64,000 bases of DNA, taken from positions 4,883,001 through 4,947,000 of the forward strand of contig OX637393.1 in assembly GCA_951799425.1 (NCBI GenBank). Reading direction: 5' to 3'. A model generated the notes under the pieces. That model saw only the letters and a program-made list of their open reading frames with translations, ran no database searches and was not told where the DNA came from. The translations under genes were made by a program, and so were the position numbers. The stretch comes from Ilex aquifolium. Lineage: Eukaryota > Streptophyta > Magnoliopsida > Aquifoliales > Aquifoliaceae. Shown here piece by piece: positions 23,701 through 34,160 of the stretch (within the stretch, counting starts at the first letter, position 1; each line of letters begins with the position of its first letter).

Positions 23701-24555
23701 TTTCTGAATCAAGTCCACCACATGTAGGTCCTTGTAAATTAAAAATTTACTTGATCTACATCCTAGCAAAAGAAAATTAAAGAAAAACTATTTACTTCTA
23801 TAATGATTCATATAATACTTGATCAAAAAAGAAGAAATAAGTAAAAACCAAACATTTTATTCTTACAATACTAGTTAAACGAGTTACTCATATTTGATAC
23901 TAACCCGACATTTATTATTGTGTTAGATTTATATCATGTCGGACATTGTCATCCCCTAGTGCATCTTATGTTATCTACATTCTTCTTTTTGTCTTTCTCT
24001 TATTAGGAAACAAACATAGGTGTCCAAACCAAAGGAATGGGAACAAAAACTCATCCAATAATAGCTCACCTTTTTCTAAAACAATGCCCAATGTATTTGT
24101 CATCCTTGAGAAGGTGAATACAGAAAGTGAGAATGAAAAACAGATACATTGGGCACTGAGAACTATCTAAAATGGTTTTCGAGATGGTTAGCCCCATTTC
24201 GACGGAGTGGAGATCAACGGTTCGAATTTCCTATCTAGCAATTGTACGAATAATAGTTAATAAAAAAAAAAACATAAATTGGGCACTGACCTATTAACTC
24301 TGGAAAAGCTCTATAAACATCAAAGCAATCAGCAGCTCTTGGGCTGCCCATGTTAGGAGCTTCATCTCCAACCTCATTGCACTGATTCCATGCCTCTATT
24401 GCCAATCTCAACCCATCTCTTCTCATCCCTGGATCACCCACTGCTGATATGTATTCTTCATATTCATGGCTTATTATCTCCAGACCACAAGAGAGAGACA
24501 CCACAACCACAAGCAGAACAAGAATCAAACAACAAGGGTTTTTGTGTTGTGCCAT
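20750..24555 (-). CDS. Secreted plant-specific protein of unknown function (probably DUF7705)
   Basis: Four exons on the minus strand: 24555-24291, 23497-22869, 22277-21762 and 20881-20750. All have GT/AG borders and the phases fit, giving 513 residues. Residues 1-24 are a signal peptide (MAQHKNPCCLILVLLVVVVS). The mature protein is rich in Cys and aromatic residues, has several N-glycosylation sites (HNYTTL, GPNRTT, VNISYY), and contains conserved-looking blocks AVGDPGMRRDGLRLAIEAWN, WQFWMIMLKNGNMDT and FNPQ-type loops ending EWTVSDFDILVP. I recognise the family as an uncharacterised plant cell-surface/apoplast group, which I believe is DUF7705; no activity is known to me. A SINE lies in intron 1 directly at the donor, and a GGA/GAA array follows the stop. 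Exon joins are inferred from sequence, not from transcripts. Confidence 0.85.
24160..24277 (+). mobile_element. SINE in intron 1 of the secreted-protein gene
   Basis: A 118-bp tRNA-derived SINE: A-box-like gagatggttagcccc, B-box GGTTCGAATTTCC and a terminal A11 tract. The 12-bp target duplication ATTGGGCACTGA is perfect (24148-24159 and 24278-24289). It is antisense to the gene. The right-hand duplication covers intron positions +2 to +13, so the insertion was made at the 5' splice site. Confidence 0.8.
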
Positions 24556-24896
24556 TTGATAAGTGTTGTGTACGTAAGGTTTGCTATTTATGAAATCATG
24601 TGAAAAAAAGATAGCTGTTGTTGAATGGAAGGTATATTTTTAAAAGTTCAGATATATTCTTTTTTTTTTTTTTCAATATTTTTTAACCAACAACTCTTCC
24701 TTTTGATTGCATGGATTGTATTCTTTCTCCATCTATATTATCATCCATGCTTACCAACTTTTATAATAAATTTTCTACATCAATTCAATGATTATGATCG
24801 TGTCATATCATTTACTGCAAGAGATTTGATGCACACAATATTTTTCATGAACTATTTCTTTTATGTTTTATTGTTAATTGAAGTAATGCCAACTGG
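24556..24896 (-). promoter_or_regulatory. Probable promoter side of the secreted-protein gene
   Basis: This stretch lies immediately upstream of the minus-strand start codon at 24555. It is T-rich with a poly-T run at about 24660-24674. A minus-strand TATA-like word (tataaatagcaaacc-like, near 24580-24595) could serve as the core promoter. No other gene is seen. Confidence 0.35.
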
Positions 24897-25745
24897 TAGG
24901 ACTAATAATCGAACGAGTCTGAACAAGTTCGTTTTTTTAAATGAGTCTAAAAAATTATTCAAGTTCGAGCCAAATCTAAACAAGCTCAAAACGAGCCGAA
25001 TTCGAGTCAAGCCCGAGTATTTACATATAAATGAGTCGAGTTTATCGAGTTTAAATCGAGCTTGTCGAGCTCGTTTCTAAACGAGCGTAAAAAATTATTC
25101 AAGGCTCATTTAGTCGAACCCGAAACGAGCTCCAGTAGCTCAGTTCGATTATCAACCTTACCAAACGGAGATCTTAATATTATTCTCTATTTGGTTAATG
25201 ACCTTGGGTTGTTAAATGATCCGAATAGTTCGAGCTCGGTTGGACTCAATTCAATTTTGACTCACTCTAACTTGTTCAAACTACAACATGAACTGAATTT
25301 AATACGATATGTAAGTTTGTTTTGCATCTAGGCAATGCATGGTTGAACTTGATTTGAATAAGTTCATTTCCATATATAATTCAGACAACTCTTATAACGA
25401 AAAAATGAAGAACCCAAACTAATTATCAAGTAGCTTTAGACCATATACGTGGCGCTGATAATCGGGTCGAGTTTGCGAGTTCAAGCTAAATTTGTCGAGC
25501 TTGTTTTCTTAAATGAGTCTAAAAAATTGTTTAACCTCAACTCATTTAGAAAATGAGTCAAGCTCAAGCCGAGCCCAAAACTAACTAAATTCGAATATTT
25601 TGACAATTTTACATATAAACGAGCCAAGCTTTTTTAGGCCGTTTTTTAAACGAGTCTAAGAAATTATCCAAATTCGGCTTGTTTAGAACTTGAGCCAAAC
25701 TCTTATCCGAGCCGAGTCCGAGTAGCTTGACTCAATTATCCACCC
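24897..25745. repeat. TCGAG-rich interspersed repeat, copies 2 and 3
   Basis: Two blocks (about 24897-25165 and 25459-25745) share phrases such as aaacgagtctaagaaatta, atatttacatataaa and gagtcgagtttatcgag, and they resemble the block at 5405-5675. Each ends with a phrase like ttcgattatcaaccttac. The pair suggests two insertions, or a duplication, of one non-coding repeat family. The frames here are artefacts of the repeat. Confidence 0.45.
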
Positions 25746-26284
25746 TACATGTACACCCCAGTTGCCTACTCCATTTTACTACATTTTGGGGAAATTTAAC
25801 TTTATAGGGTTTGATTTTATGATTGATTATATAGATATGAAGGATTTTTATCGAGAAATGAATTATTTTAAGGTTGATCATTGAGTTTTAAGCCTTTAAT
25901 TTTGGAAAGTTGGGTCTTTCTCAGCCTTTTGGCTGAATTCAATTTTATTTTTTTGGAGTTCTAAAAAATCGAATTCGTAATGGCCTTTACAAATTTTTCA
26001 CACGCTAAGCTTTACAAGAGTTTAAACTTGACAATTGAAATCGACTGTGTACAACCGAACTAAATTTAAAATCGTTTAACAAGCTCAAATAGATTAATCC
26101 TATAACTTTGGAAGTAAGAAAATTGGTTTCTTATATTCAAAGTGATGCCTTAATCATATCTGAAGTAAGAGAAAGCCAAAGAATTTGACTACCCGATCCT
26201 TAGAGTGCAAACATGCTTTTCCTGTCAAAGCAGTTCAAAAAAGTTGACCTGACCTAATGGGATGACAACCCAACCTATACCATT
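25746..26284. other. Intergenic, no gene seen
   Basis: AT-rich sequence between the TCGAG-type repeats and the LINE fragment. No exon or RNA gene was recognised. Confidence 0.4.
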
Positions 26285-27100
26285 TTTTTCAATAGAAAAC
26301 ATTAAATTTTATTAATAGATAATAAAAAAAGAAGAATTGCAAATGCTCTCTAAGGTTGATAAAGACATCCAACCCAAGAATAGTTGAAGTCATACATCAC
26401 AAAAGCAAAACAAAATGGAGCATAATCATGCTACATTCTACAAGAGATTGTTCATCTCGCAGTAATACAGCAAAGAAGAATGTTTGCAAACGTTTTAGAC
26501 ACCGACTGCCCAAAAGAGGCCGAGAAAAACATCTGGTCCCATAAACATTCCACCTCTTCGCATCTGTCATCAAAGACCTTCGCATTGCTTTTTAACCAAA
26601 TAACCCAAATAGTAGCAGAAAATGTATATCACTAAAGGGTCTTCATCTTTTTGTTTCCTACCCAACCCATAGCATTCAAAGCAAGCATTGAAGACATAGA
26701 TCTAGGTGCCACCCAACATAGTCCCACAAAACTAAATTTGTTCCAAAGCAAGAAAGCTGTTGGACAACGCAAAAATAAATGATTCACACTCTCACTGTCA
26801 TTTCTACACATTACACATTACAGAGGGAGACAACAAGTCTCAGGTCTTCTTCTTTGAAGCATGTCATTAGTTTTGTTCTTACCATGATCAATAAACCATG
26901 CACACAGTTGCACAGGCATGTTGGCTTTCCAAATTCTCAATGAGGGAAGAAACAATGGAGTAGTGGAATCATCAATTAACGATTCAAAGAAAGATTTACT
27001 TGAAAACACGTCTTTTGTCAAGTTGATTATGGGTTAAAGAAACATTACCGAGCATAGAGAGAAGCACCACTAACTCCAAACATTCTCTATCATTAAAACT
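26285..27100 (-). mobile_element. LINE (L1-type) 3' fragment, 5'-truncated
   Basis: The minus strand encodes the end of a plant L1-type reverse-transcriptase protein: the reverse-transcriptase zinc-binding domain with RIWKANMPVQLCAWFIDHG, then the Cys/His signature CVMCRNDSESVNHLFLRC and FLLWNKF. The frame is broken between these parts by stops and shifts, so it is not functional. Nothing of the reverse-transcriptase core or the endonuclease is visible, which fits 5' truncation. The minus-strand 3' end is AT-rich near 26285-26330. Confidence 0.72.
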
Positions 27101-27648
27101 CCTACAAAATCCATCACCTTTTGGATGATCTCAGACCAGCGGGCTTAAGCTCCCAGAGCTCTTACTATGTTACCCAAATTCATGTAAACCACTGCACAGG
27201 CTTATGCCTATAGGTTAAAATTGTTGACGGAAGTAACCATGTGTCAAAGCATTATTAATTTTGAACGATTGATTGGACCACTTGTAGTTAGACTGAATTT
27301 TTTTTCCGTAAAAACATGAAAAGAATAAGAACTAAAGTGGAACAGGATGCATACTTTAGAACCATTATGATAGAAAAAACCACAAAAAACAGCATACATT
27401 TTTAAGCGGCCGTTGATAAGCAACTTCAGAGAGGGTGATTTATAAACCATTTTGACAATGACAATTATAAGAAAAGAGTACTCCTTACAAGCAGGAATAG
27501 TAACAAAATTCCAAAAAAAAACCACATTTAGTATCTTTATATTGAATCATATGATTACACAAGACATCAAGATTTTCCAATACAGGCAAGTGCCATGGAA
27601 AGAGAATCTACAGTGAAACAGTACATGTAGATTACAAACTATCAACTT
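27101..27648. other. Spacer, no gene seen
   Basis: Could include more of the decayed LINE at its left side. No convincing exon was found. Confidence 0.35.
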
Positions 27649-28106
27649 TTAGACCTCGTGGGCGTGATTCATCCTTTTTGAATTCCTTTTTTCTCCCCCA
27701 AAAGAAACGATATAAAATCCAGTACTTGCTCCTACCAACAATAGGATCGCAAACAAAGCGAGCATGTCTTGATAATTCATGTGCCGATCAATTCTCCATT
27801 CTGCGTACACACCACTTGAGAGAGTATCTAAATTTCTGCAAATACTCTTCAGTTTTCCCATCTGTGATACTAGTTAAATATCATCACAAGCTTCTTGTTG
27901 AGCAAACAAAACAGCTTCCCTCGGTGTTTTTGCTGTCCGAGCATCACAAGCATGCTTGTAATATTCCAGCCACAAAGTGACTGCACTCATTTCTGAATTT
28001 TTTCTTCAGGCCCAAAAGTCTGCAGATTCTTTCCCCTTATATTCAATTCAAATGGTACTAAAGGCGCTTTAGTCTGATTGCCAACCGTGCTTTCAGTAGG
28101 TCTCAT
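27649..28106 (-). pseudogene. Decayed gene for a small single-pass membrane protein, unrecognised
   Basis: Three minus-strand stretches read as one protein in sequence. The first is a hydrophilic N-terminal part starting MRPTESTVGNQTKAPLVPFE. A one-base shift in or near an A-rich stretch (about 27990-28005) leads to MSAVTLWLEYYKHACDART, and a single in-frame TAA after EACDDI is followed by MGKLKSICRNLDTL. A hydrophobic helix (MLALFAILLLVGASTGFYIV) and a short basic tail close it, about 150 codons in all. The coding look over 458 bp with only two defects suggests a recent loss or a processed copy. I do not recognise the family. It lies 150 bp behind the PPR stop on the same strand and may be carried in that 3' UTR. 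Confidence 0.5.
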
Positions 28107-28256
28107 TATAGCCAGCTAAGAAAACTAGACTCTGATAATCAAAGGAGTTCTTCCACCCATCTGAAACTCTCAAAAGTCACGAGATCTACAACATTCAAAC
28201 TTATTGTTGTAAACCTCAATTAGAGACCAACTGCCCAAGCCATCAGGAAAAAAAAA

Positions 28257-29963
28257 TTAGAGTTCTAGTTCTGTCAAAGTCGTATCTGATTGATGGTTTA
28301 GATTCTCTGGAAGTAGGCTCTCATTGTGCTCGAAAGAAATCATTCCTTCACCAGCTAAGAACTCATGAACAATTCCATCAACTTCAATCATGCTACAACC
28401 TGGCTCTTTAGTGACTCCTTGTGCCCGCATCTTCCTCCTTGCCTCCATAACATCCTGCCATCTTCCCATAGATGCATGAACATTTGACAATTGAACATAA
28501 CCAGCACTGTCTTGAGGATCCAACTCCAAAAGTCTCCTAGCAATGCGTTCTGCCAATACGACATCACCATGCTTTCTGCAAGAACCCAAAAGAGACTCCC
28601 AAACAGCAGGAGCTTCTTTCACTGGCATTTTCTTCACAATTTCCTCAGCTTCTTCAATCAATCCGAACCGACCAAGTAAATCCACCATACAACCATAATG
28701 CTCAATTGTGGGTTGAATCTCATAAACATGAACCATGAGATCAAACATTTCACGCCCCTTGTTTAACAAACCTGTTCGACTGCAGGCTGATAGAACACTC
28801 ACAAAGGTAACCTCATTAGGCTTGAAACCATCCCCAACCATGTCATAGAAAATCTGTAATGCATGCTCTCCAAATCCATGAATGCTTAGTCCTGTAATCA
28901 TTGAATTCCATGTGCTAACATCCTTCCTCAAAGTATCATTAAACACCTCAAAAGCCTTCTCAATATACCCACATTTTGAATACATGTCTACAAGAGCCGT
29001 AGCTAAAAAACCATTAACATCAATCCCATTCTTATCAATATAGGCATGAACCCACTTCCCTTGGCTCAAAGCTCCAAGATTAGCACAAGCTGATAACACA
29101 TTCACTAGCGTGCAATTATCAGGCTTTACTTTAGCATGTTGCATTGCCTCAAAAAACCTCAATACATCACGAAATCGACTAATGTGAGCATACCCCGTGA
29201 TCATTGCATTCCAAGACACCGTATTTTTCATTGGCATCTCATCAAAAATACCTCTTGCTTCATCAATTAATCCATCATTGACATAACCGGAAATCAAAAA
29301 ATTCCAAGACTCCAAATTCTTGTCAGGCATTTCATCGAACAATCCACGAGCGCAGTCCACCAAACCCATCTCAGCAAACGCACTCAACATCGCATTCCAG
29401 GAAATAACATCCCTCATTGGCATATTATCAAGCAAACTACGTGCAATTTCAAAACACCCACAACAAGCATACATGTGAATCAAAGTATTACATATATACA
29501 CATCATCCCCAACTCCAGTCTTTACCACATGACCATGAACTTGTCGCCCTTCTTCAACACTGCGAAGCGTTGAACAAGCCTTCAAAAGAAAAGTGAAACT
29601 GTACTTATCTGGGACAACACGGTGATCATATAGCATTTGAAGGAATATAAGGAGAGCAAGTTGAGGGGTGGGACTATTGGCATAGGCACGTATCATGGTG
29701 TTGTATATGTATGTGTTTGGGTGTTGAATGCGAGTGAATATGGATTGAGCGTAAGGGAGGGTGTCAGAGTTGGTGGTGCTGATAGCGGTGGTGATGAGTC
29801 GGCTAGCGGCAAATGGGTGGTGAAAGAGGCCAGTTTTGAGCATGTGGGCGTGAGCTTGGTGGAGCTCGGAGATGGAAGTGGCCATCTCTGTGAAAGAGAG
29901 AATTGGCGGTGGAGAAAAGCATGTAGACATGGCTGGGTGAAGCTTGTTGGGAATAGCGTACAT
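28257..29963 (-). CDS. E-class pentatricopeptide repeat protein, At4g18840-like
   Basis: Intronless, 568 residues. About a dozen P/L/S-type PPR motifs run from residue 60 to 450 (NTYIYNTMIRAYANS, DVISWNAMLSAFAEMG, NTVSWNAMITGYAH, DVSTWNSMITGLSIHG). An E domain follows at about 455-540 (VWESLLGSCRKHGDVVLAER, then GYVQLSNVHASMGRW). There is no DYW deaminase domain. From memory it aligns well with Arabidopsis At4g18840, whose members are predicted mitochondrial or plastid RNA-binding factors; E-class proteins usually act in C-to-U RNA editing with a partner deaminase. The N terminus is uncertain: Met1, Met13 or Met27 could start it, and I keep Met1. A Mutator-type element lies 33 bp upstream of Met1, so promoter and leader must lie inside or beyond it. 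Confidence 0.92.
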   Translation of the reverse strand: MYAIPNKLHPAMSTCFSPPPILSFTEMATSISELHQAHAHMLKTGLFHHPFAASRLITTAISTTNSDTLPYAQSIFTRIQHPNTYIYNTMIRAYANSPTPQLALLIFLQMLYDHRVVPDKYSFTFLLKACSTLRSVEEGRQVHGHVVKTGVGDDVYICNTLIHMYACCGCFEIARSLLDNMPMRDVISWNAMLSAFAEMGLVDCARGLFDEMPDKNLESWNFLISGYVNDGLIDEARGIFDEMPMKNTVSWNAMITGYAHISRFRDVLRFFEAMQHAKVKPDNCTLVNVLSACANLGALSQGKWVHAYIDKNGIDVNGFLATALVDMYSKCGYIEKAFEVFNDTLRKDVSTWNSMITGLSIHGFGEHALQIFYDMVGDGFKPNEVTFVSVLSACSRTGLLNKGREMFDLMVHVYEIQPTIEHYGCMVDLLGRFGLIEEAEEIVKKMPVKEAPAVWESLLGSCRKHGDVVLAERIARRLLELDPQDSAGYVQLSNVHASMGRWQDVMEARRKMRAQGVTKEPGCSMIEVDGIVHEFLAGEGMISFEHNESLLPENLNHQSDTTLTELEL

Positions 29964-29996
29964 GTTATTTGTTTTAAAATCAACATTTTTTTTTTT

Positions 29997-30492
29997 GGTT
30001 AATTGTGGTGGTCCCCAAAGTATGGAGTTTGTCTCATTTTGGTCTCTAATGTTTCAATTGTATCATTTTGGTCCTTGAAGTATTAAATATATTTTTATAT
30101 GGTCCCTCAAGCAGACATCGTCCAGATTGTTAACGATTTTTTATCATAAATTTGTCATGTAATACTTAAATATGGACAAAAAAATAATTTGGACAACTCT
30201 TGACCAATTTTTTTCTCAAATTTTGTTAAATAGATACCTAAATTACACAGTTTTGATCATGAGCTATCCAAATTTTGGTCAAAAGCTACCCATATTACAC
30301 ATTTTTTTTTCAAGAGATACCCAAATTTTGTTTAAGAGCTATTAAAATTATTTTTTGTCTATAATTATGATAAAAAATCGTTAGCGATCTGGATGCTATC
30401 TGCTTGAGGGACCATTTAGAAATATATTCAATACTTCAGGGACCAAAATGAGACAAATCCAATAATTTGGGGACTTCTAACGCAAATAACCC
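29997..30492. mobile_element. Mutator-type TIR element directly upstream of the PPR gene
   Basis: A 496-bp element with long imperfect terminal inverted repeats of roughly 130-170 bases. The left holds gtccccaaagtatggagttt and tctcattttggtc, and the mirrored right arm has gtccccaaattattggattt and tctcattttggtc. The arms continue to cgttaacgattttttatcat and its mirror. Nine T flank both sides (29988-29996 and 30493-30501), which would fit a 9-bp duplication, but T runs are weak evidence. It encodes nothing. A related element is at 36051-36425. Confidence 0.7.
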
Positions 30493-30501
30493 TTTTTTTT
30501 T

Positions 30502-31265
30502 CACTACGAAACGGTTGGTCCAATGAATAAAAATTTATATTTTCTTGCTTAATGCTTGCATTCGAGTCTCCATAACTACAATAGTTCAGTAGGGCAAAAC
30601 CTATTCTTCAACGTCCAAAACACATGGTGAGACCTTTGGTGCAAAACGCGTAAGTGCGGTTGAGTCTCTTATAAATAGATGTATAGTACTGAAAGACAAT
30701 ATTCTCTAACGAATATGAAAAGTGGTCTATCTGTTTCATCTTATTTACCCAAAAAAAGATTTTGATCAATTCAATAGGGAAGATAAATTATAGAAATTGT
30801 ACAAGAATGTGACATGAATTCATCTTGCATGACTGATGGGTAACCGTGTAGTTAACCACATCTTGCAACTGCTGAATGCGAACTCTCGCAAATGAAATGG
30901 ATTAACATAATACATTCACATTGAAAACTCTCCAAATGCACTCAAAGTCCAAGCAGCGCATATTTTACGAGAACAGCCTTCCATATGATTGTGTGTAATA
31001 AGATTAGTCATACACATCAAGAAAACGTAACATAAGCAAACTTCATGAATATGAGCTGTGACACAGAGAAGAGGCTGCAAAGAATTCTTGTCCGGAGGAA
31101 TCTAAATATAGATGATAATTGTGCTCTCAAAAAGAAAGGTTAGATTCTGTATGGACTATTCAGAATTATGGTAAAATCAAATGTCGATTAGTGATAAATA
31201 TGTTTGCATCAACATGTCATGATATGCACAACAAGAGTGAAATCAATCGTGTCAAATTACTAACA
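30502..31265. other. Spacer between the PPR upstream side and the HsfA4 3' end
   Basis: Likely includes the HsfA4 3' UTR at its right. No other gene is seen. Confidence 0.4.
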
Positions 31266-32910
31266 TCAAGTCCTCTCTGCGGGAGTAAGATGCCCAAATT
31301 GCTCTGCAAGGTTACTCACACTACTTCTATTCCAACAAAAGGGTCCTTCGTCAACAGGTTTGCTGTCATTCTTTCTGCTGTCAAGATCTTTTCTTTCTTG
31401 CTGAACTTCCGATGCAGCAGTTGATCCAGGATTCTCAGTAAGAAACTGCTCCCAGAATACATCATTGACCCCAGTAGGCACAGTGACACCTATTTGCTCT
31501 TCTGATGCAGCAACCTCTGGAACAATGGCAGTAGAAGGTTCAGAATTCATGTCAATCCCAGAAGTTTTAGACCCGCCATCAACATTTAATTCTGTGTAAG
31601 ACATAGTCAGGCTATCTGCACAACTTGTAGATTCATCTAACTCCAGGGATGAATTCTGTTGCATGTAAGCTTTACCAACACTGTGTATAATATTCTCCCA
31701 AAATATAAGGGAAGACTCCAACTTCTCCAACAATTCCTTGTTGAACACCGAAAGAGAACTACCACTTAAATTTTCTCCAGCCAAGATCTGGGAAGTTCCC
31801 GTCTGATTACGTTCAATGCTGGCATCAGCAGTAAAATAATTGTTTCTTGGCAACCTCCTCTTTCTATCATGTATTTCGGATTGCGGCAGGAGATTCAGGG
31901 GAACTTCTGGTTTTTGTAAGACTCGAGCCAAGGATGATAACATATTCATTTGCTGCTGTTCTACATGTTGCAAACGCTCAGACAAAGTCTGAGTTTGCAG
32001 TTCAATTCCTTGCTGCTCCTGTTCATGTCTCTGTAACTCCATTTGAAGGGATTCTTTTTCGCATGTCCACCTCTCAATATCGTCCTTATATCCATCTCTT
32101 TCTGACTCAGTTAGTGGAGATGAAGAAGCTCCTTGTCCATGAAGATTCTGTAGGGAATGACTATGAATTGGCTTGCGTCTGTAGATGTTTTTCAGAAGTT
32201 GTAGCTGACTTCTAACAAAATCATCATTAGCAAATTCCCATTGCTCAGGGTCAACTTTCCTAAATCCCTGGTTAACAATGCAAAGATTATGATACAAACA
32301 GTATGAAGTAAATGTAAACTTTAAATTAGAATGTCAAGTTAAAAAAGAGTCCTTCCAAACATCACAGGTAATTCAGTCTTATGGTTCTTCGTTATCTGCA
32401 TATGGCCTTTTTTTCCTAGGTGCTCATATTGTCTGGGATTTTAGTTTAATGTCTCTATTCAGTGGACGTGGTTATTGGCAAGAACTTATTGCACGAGGTT
32501 CTCGCCATTACTGGATTTGGGGAGGGCTAGATGTACACAGCAGAAAGGTTGTTTCTGCGACTTAAACTCTTCCCGTTCAGGTCACAATAAAACAATCTTA
32601 ACACTACGGCAAGGGCCACACTCAAATTAGAATGTAAAGTATGGATTCAAATCATATGAAAGTCAAGAAGATGAAAAAAAAAAAGTTGGCTTACATATGT
32701 ATTGAGTTGTCTAATAAAGCTGGAGAAGTTATTGTGCTTGAAATATCTGGGCAGCAAAACCCTAGAAAATTCTGGTGGATTCCACACGATGAAGCTTCTA
32801 TTATTCTGACTCCAAGAAACAATGGAATCCGTCGAGGGATCGTCCACCATCTCATATGTCTTTGTGAGGAAAGGAGGCAACGCATTGGAACTGCATTGAG
32901 CTTCATCCAT
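31266..32910 (-). CDS. HSFA4: Heat-stress transcription factor, class A4
   Basis: Two exons on the minus strand (32910-32695 and 32267-31266) give 405 residues, close to Arabidopsis HsfA4a. The DNA-binding domain is at about 11-104 ([36 protein letters not shown], then [15 protein letters not shown]). It is split by the single intron at the position shared by plant Hsf genes. The coiled-coil HR-A/B is at about 123-190. A nuclear localisation signal RKRRLPR is at about 207-213. Two AHA activation motifs are seen, [12 protein letters not shown] (255-266) and [11 protein letters not shown] (341-351). The C-terminal export signal LAEQFGHL is at about 392-399. A4 factors activate heat and oxidative-stress genes and are linked to cell-death control. 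The intron holds plastid DNA and a SINE. Class is firm; the A4 paralogue letter is not assigned. Confidence 0.94.
32362..32490 (+). other. Plastid psaA fragment in the HsfA4 intron (NUPT)
   Basis: This 129-bp stretch reads without a stop on + as [18 protein letters not shown], then [10 protein letters not shown] and [13 protein letters not shown] recognise it as an internal part of the photosystem I protein PsaA (compare the usual LGAHFVWAFSLMFLFSGRG). Only a few residues differ from the conserved sequence. It is a nuclear copy of plastid DNA, antisense to HsfA4 and inside its only coding intron. It has no function I can infer. Confidence 0.85.
32495..32630 (-). mobile_element. Au-like SINE fragment in the HsfA4 intron
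   Basis: The + strand reads ggggagggctagatgtacac, then ttgtttctgcgacttaaac and ttcaggtcacaataaaacaa, followed by acactacggcaagggcca. These words match the plant Au SINE as I remember it (ggttagatgtacgcagcc, ggctgtttccgcgactc, tgaccttcaggtcacaaggc). It abuts the psaA fragment. The ends are approximate, and it is degraded. Confidence 0.65.
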
Positions 32911-34160
32911 TGTATGTGCAACCCTTTATCTCAATTCTCAATCCCCCCTAATTCAATTCCCTAGAGCAAACCATAACCAGCATAAAAATAAAAATTGACA
33001 GAAACAATTTCCCCGTTCCTTATATATGTCCAAGCTTAAAAATTTGTTGACAAACTCTTAGATTCTCATCTGTATTCCCTCCAGTTTCAATCAAGTTAAA
33101 TCCCTTTTCTTTCTGCACAGCCACAAAGAGCTATTGACATGCAAATATCACCAAAAATTTCCCTCGAGCAATATAATTCTCAAGCTTCTTATATATCATC
33201 AATCTCCAAAGAAACTGTGCAATACAATCAAACTCTCAGTTCCCTGTTCCATGGTGTGTATCCAAATTTCATAGTCAATACCATGAGATAGGCCAGAGCA
33301 ATCAAATTCTCAGCTTCTTTTATATCGCCAATTTCCGGGCAATATTATCCAGAAAACAATTTTCCAAGCTCTTTTTACATAACAAAAAGCTGATAAATTG
33401 GCACAAAACAGTAAAAGTCTTAAGCTTCTTATACAAGGTAAACACAAAATCACCAACCACCTAGGCAAACCAAAATCCAGCCCCAACTACTAACCTCAGT
33501 TGTTCAGAAAGCTCAACTCTTCAATTCCCAATGTAAAAATTCAACCAAAATTCAACCTCCATTATCTACCCCACAATTTCCCACCCAAAACTGGCTGCAT
33601 CTGAACCCAATTCAACCCCTATTTTCTCCCAAATCACACAACCCCCAACCAATACCCACCCAATTCAAAAACCCAAAAATCCCTCCAAGTCCCACAATCC
33701 TCAAGCAAAACCCACCAAGCTCAAGTTTTTGTAATCCTCCAGTATAATTCTACCCGTATGTAAAAACAAAACAAAAACGAAAAGAACAGTTCATTTTCTC
33801 TCAAAACTGCTTGCAAAACTAAAACATCAAAGTCATTACAACAGCCATCTTTGTCCAAATCTTAAAGCAAAAGCATCAAAGAAAGAAAAGGAAAAAGTTA
33901 TAAAAATACATACATGTACACATCACTGTAGTCTATAGTTATATAATTGTATTTAAGGTGCTTGACGTTTTACCTGAGAGAAGAAAAAAAAAAAGAGTAG
34001 CAGAGAGAAGTCTCGAAGGCTCAACGGTTGGCTGGTTGGTTAGTAACTTAGAAAGTCTGTTAATAGGGAAATTGAGATCTGTGAAAGTTCATCAATGGAG
34101 GTTTGAGAGGCTTATACGATGGTTTTACAAGGACTCCAAACAAGATTCTTAAAAAAATCA
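32911..34160 (-). promoter_or_regulatory. HsfA4 5' leader with probable UTR intron, and promoter side
   Basis: Upstream of the HsfA4 start on the minus strand, the purine/pyrimidine-rich segment near 33975-34000 ends in a good donor (CTCTCAG then GTAAAACG, border 33974/33973). A possible acceptor is GGTTTGCTCTAG ending at 32961. This would remove about 1 kb from the 5' UTR. The interval is unusually C-rich on + (many ccaa/caaa words) and has no coding exon. The leader model is inference. Confidence 0.35.
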
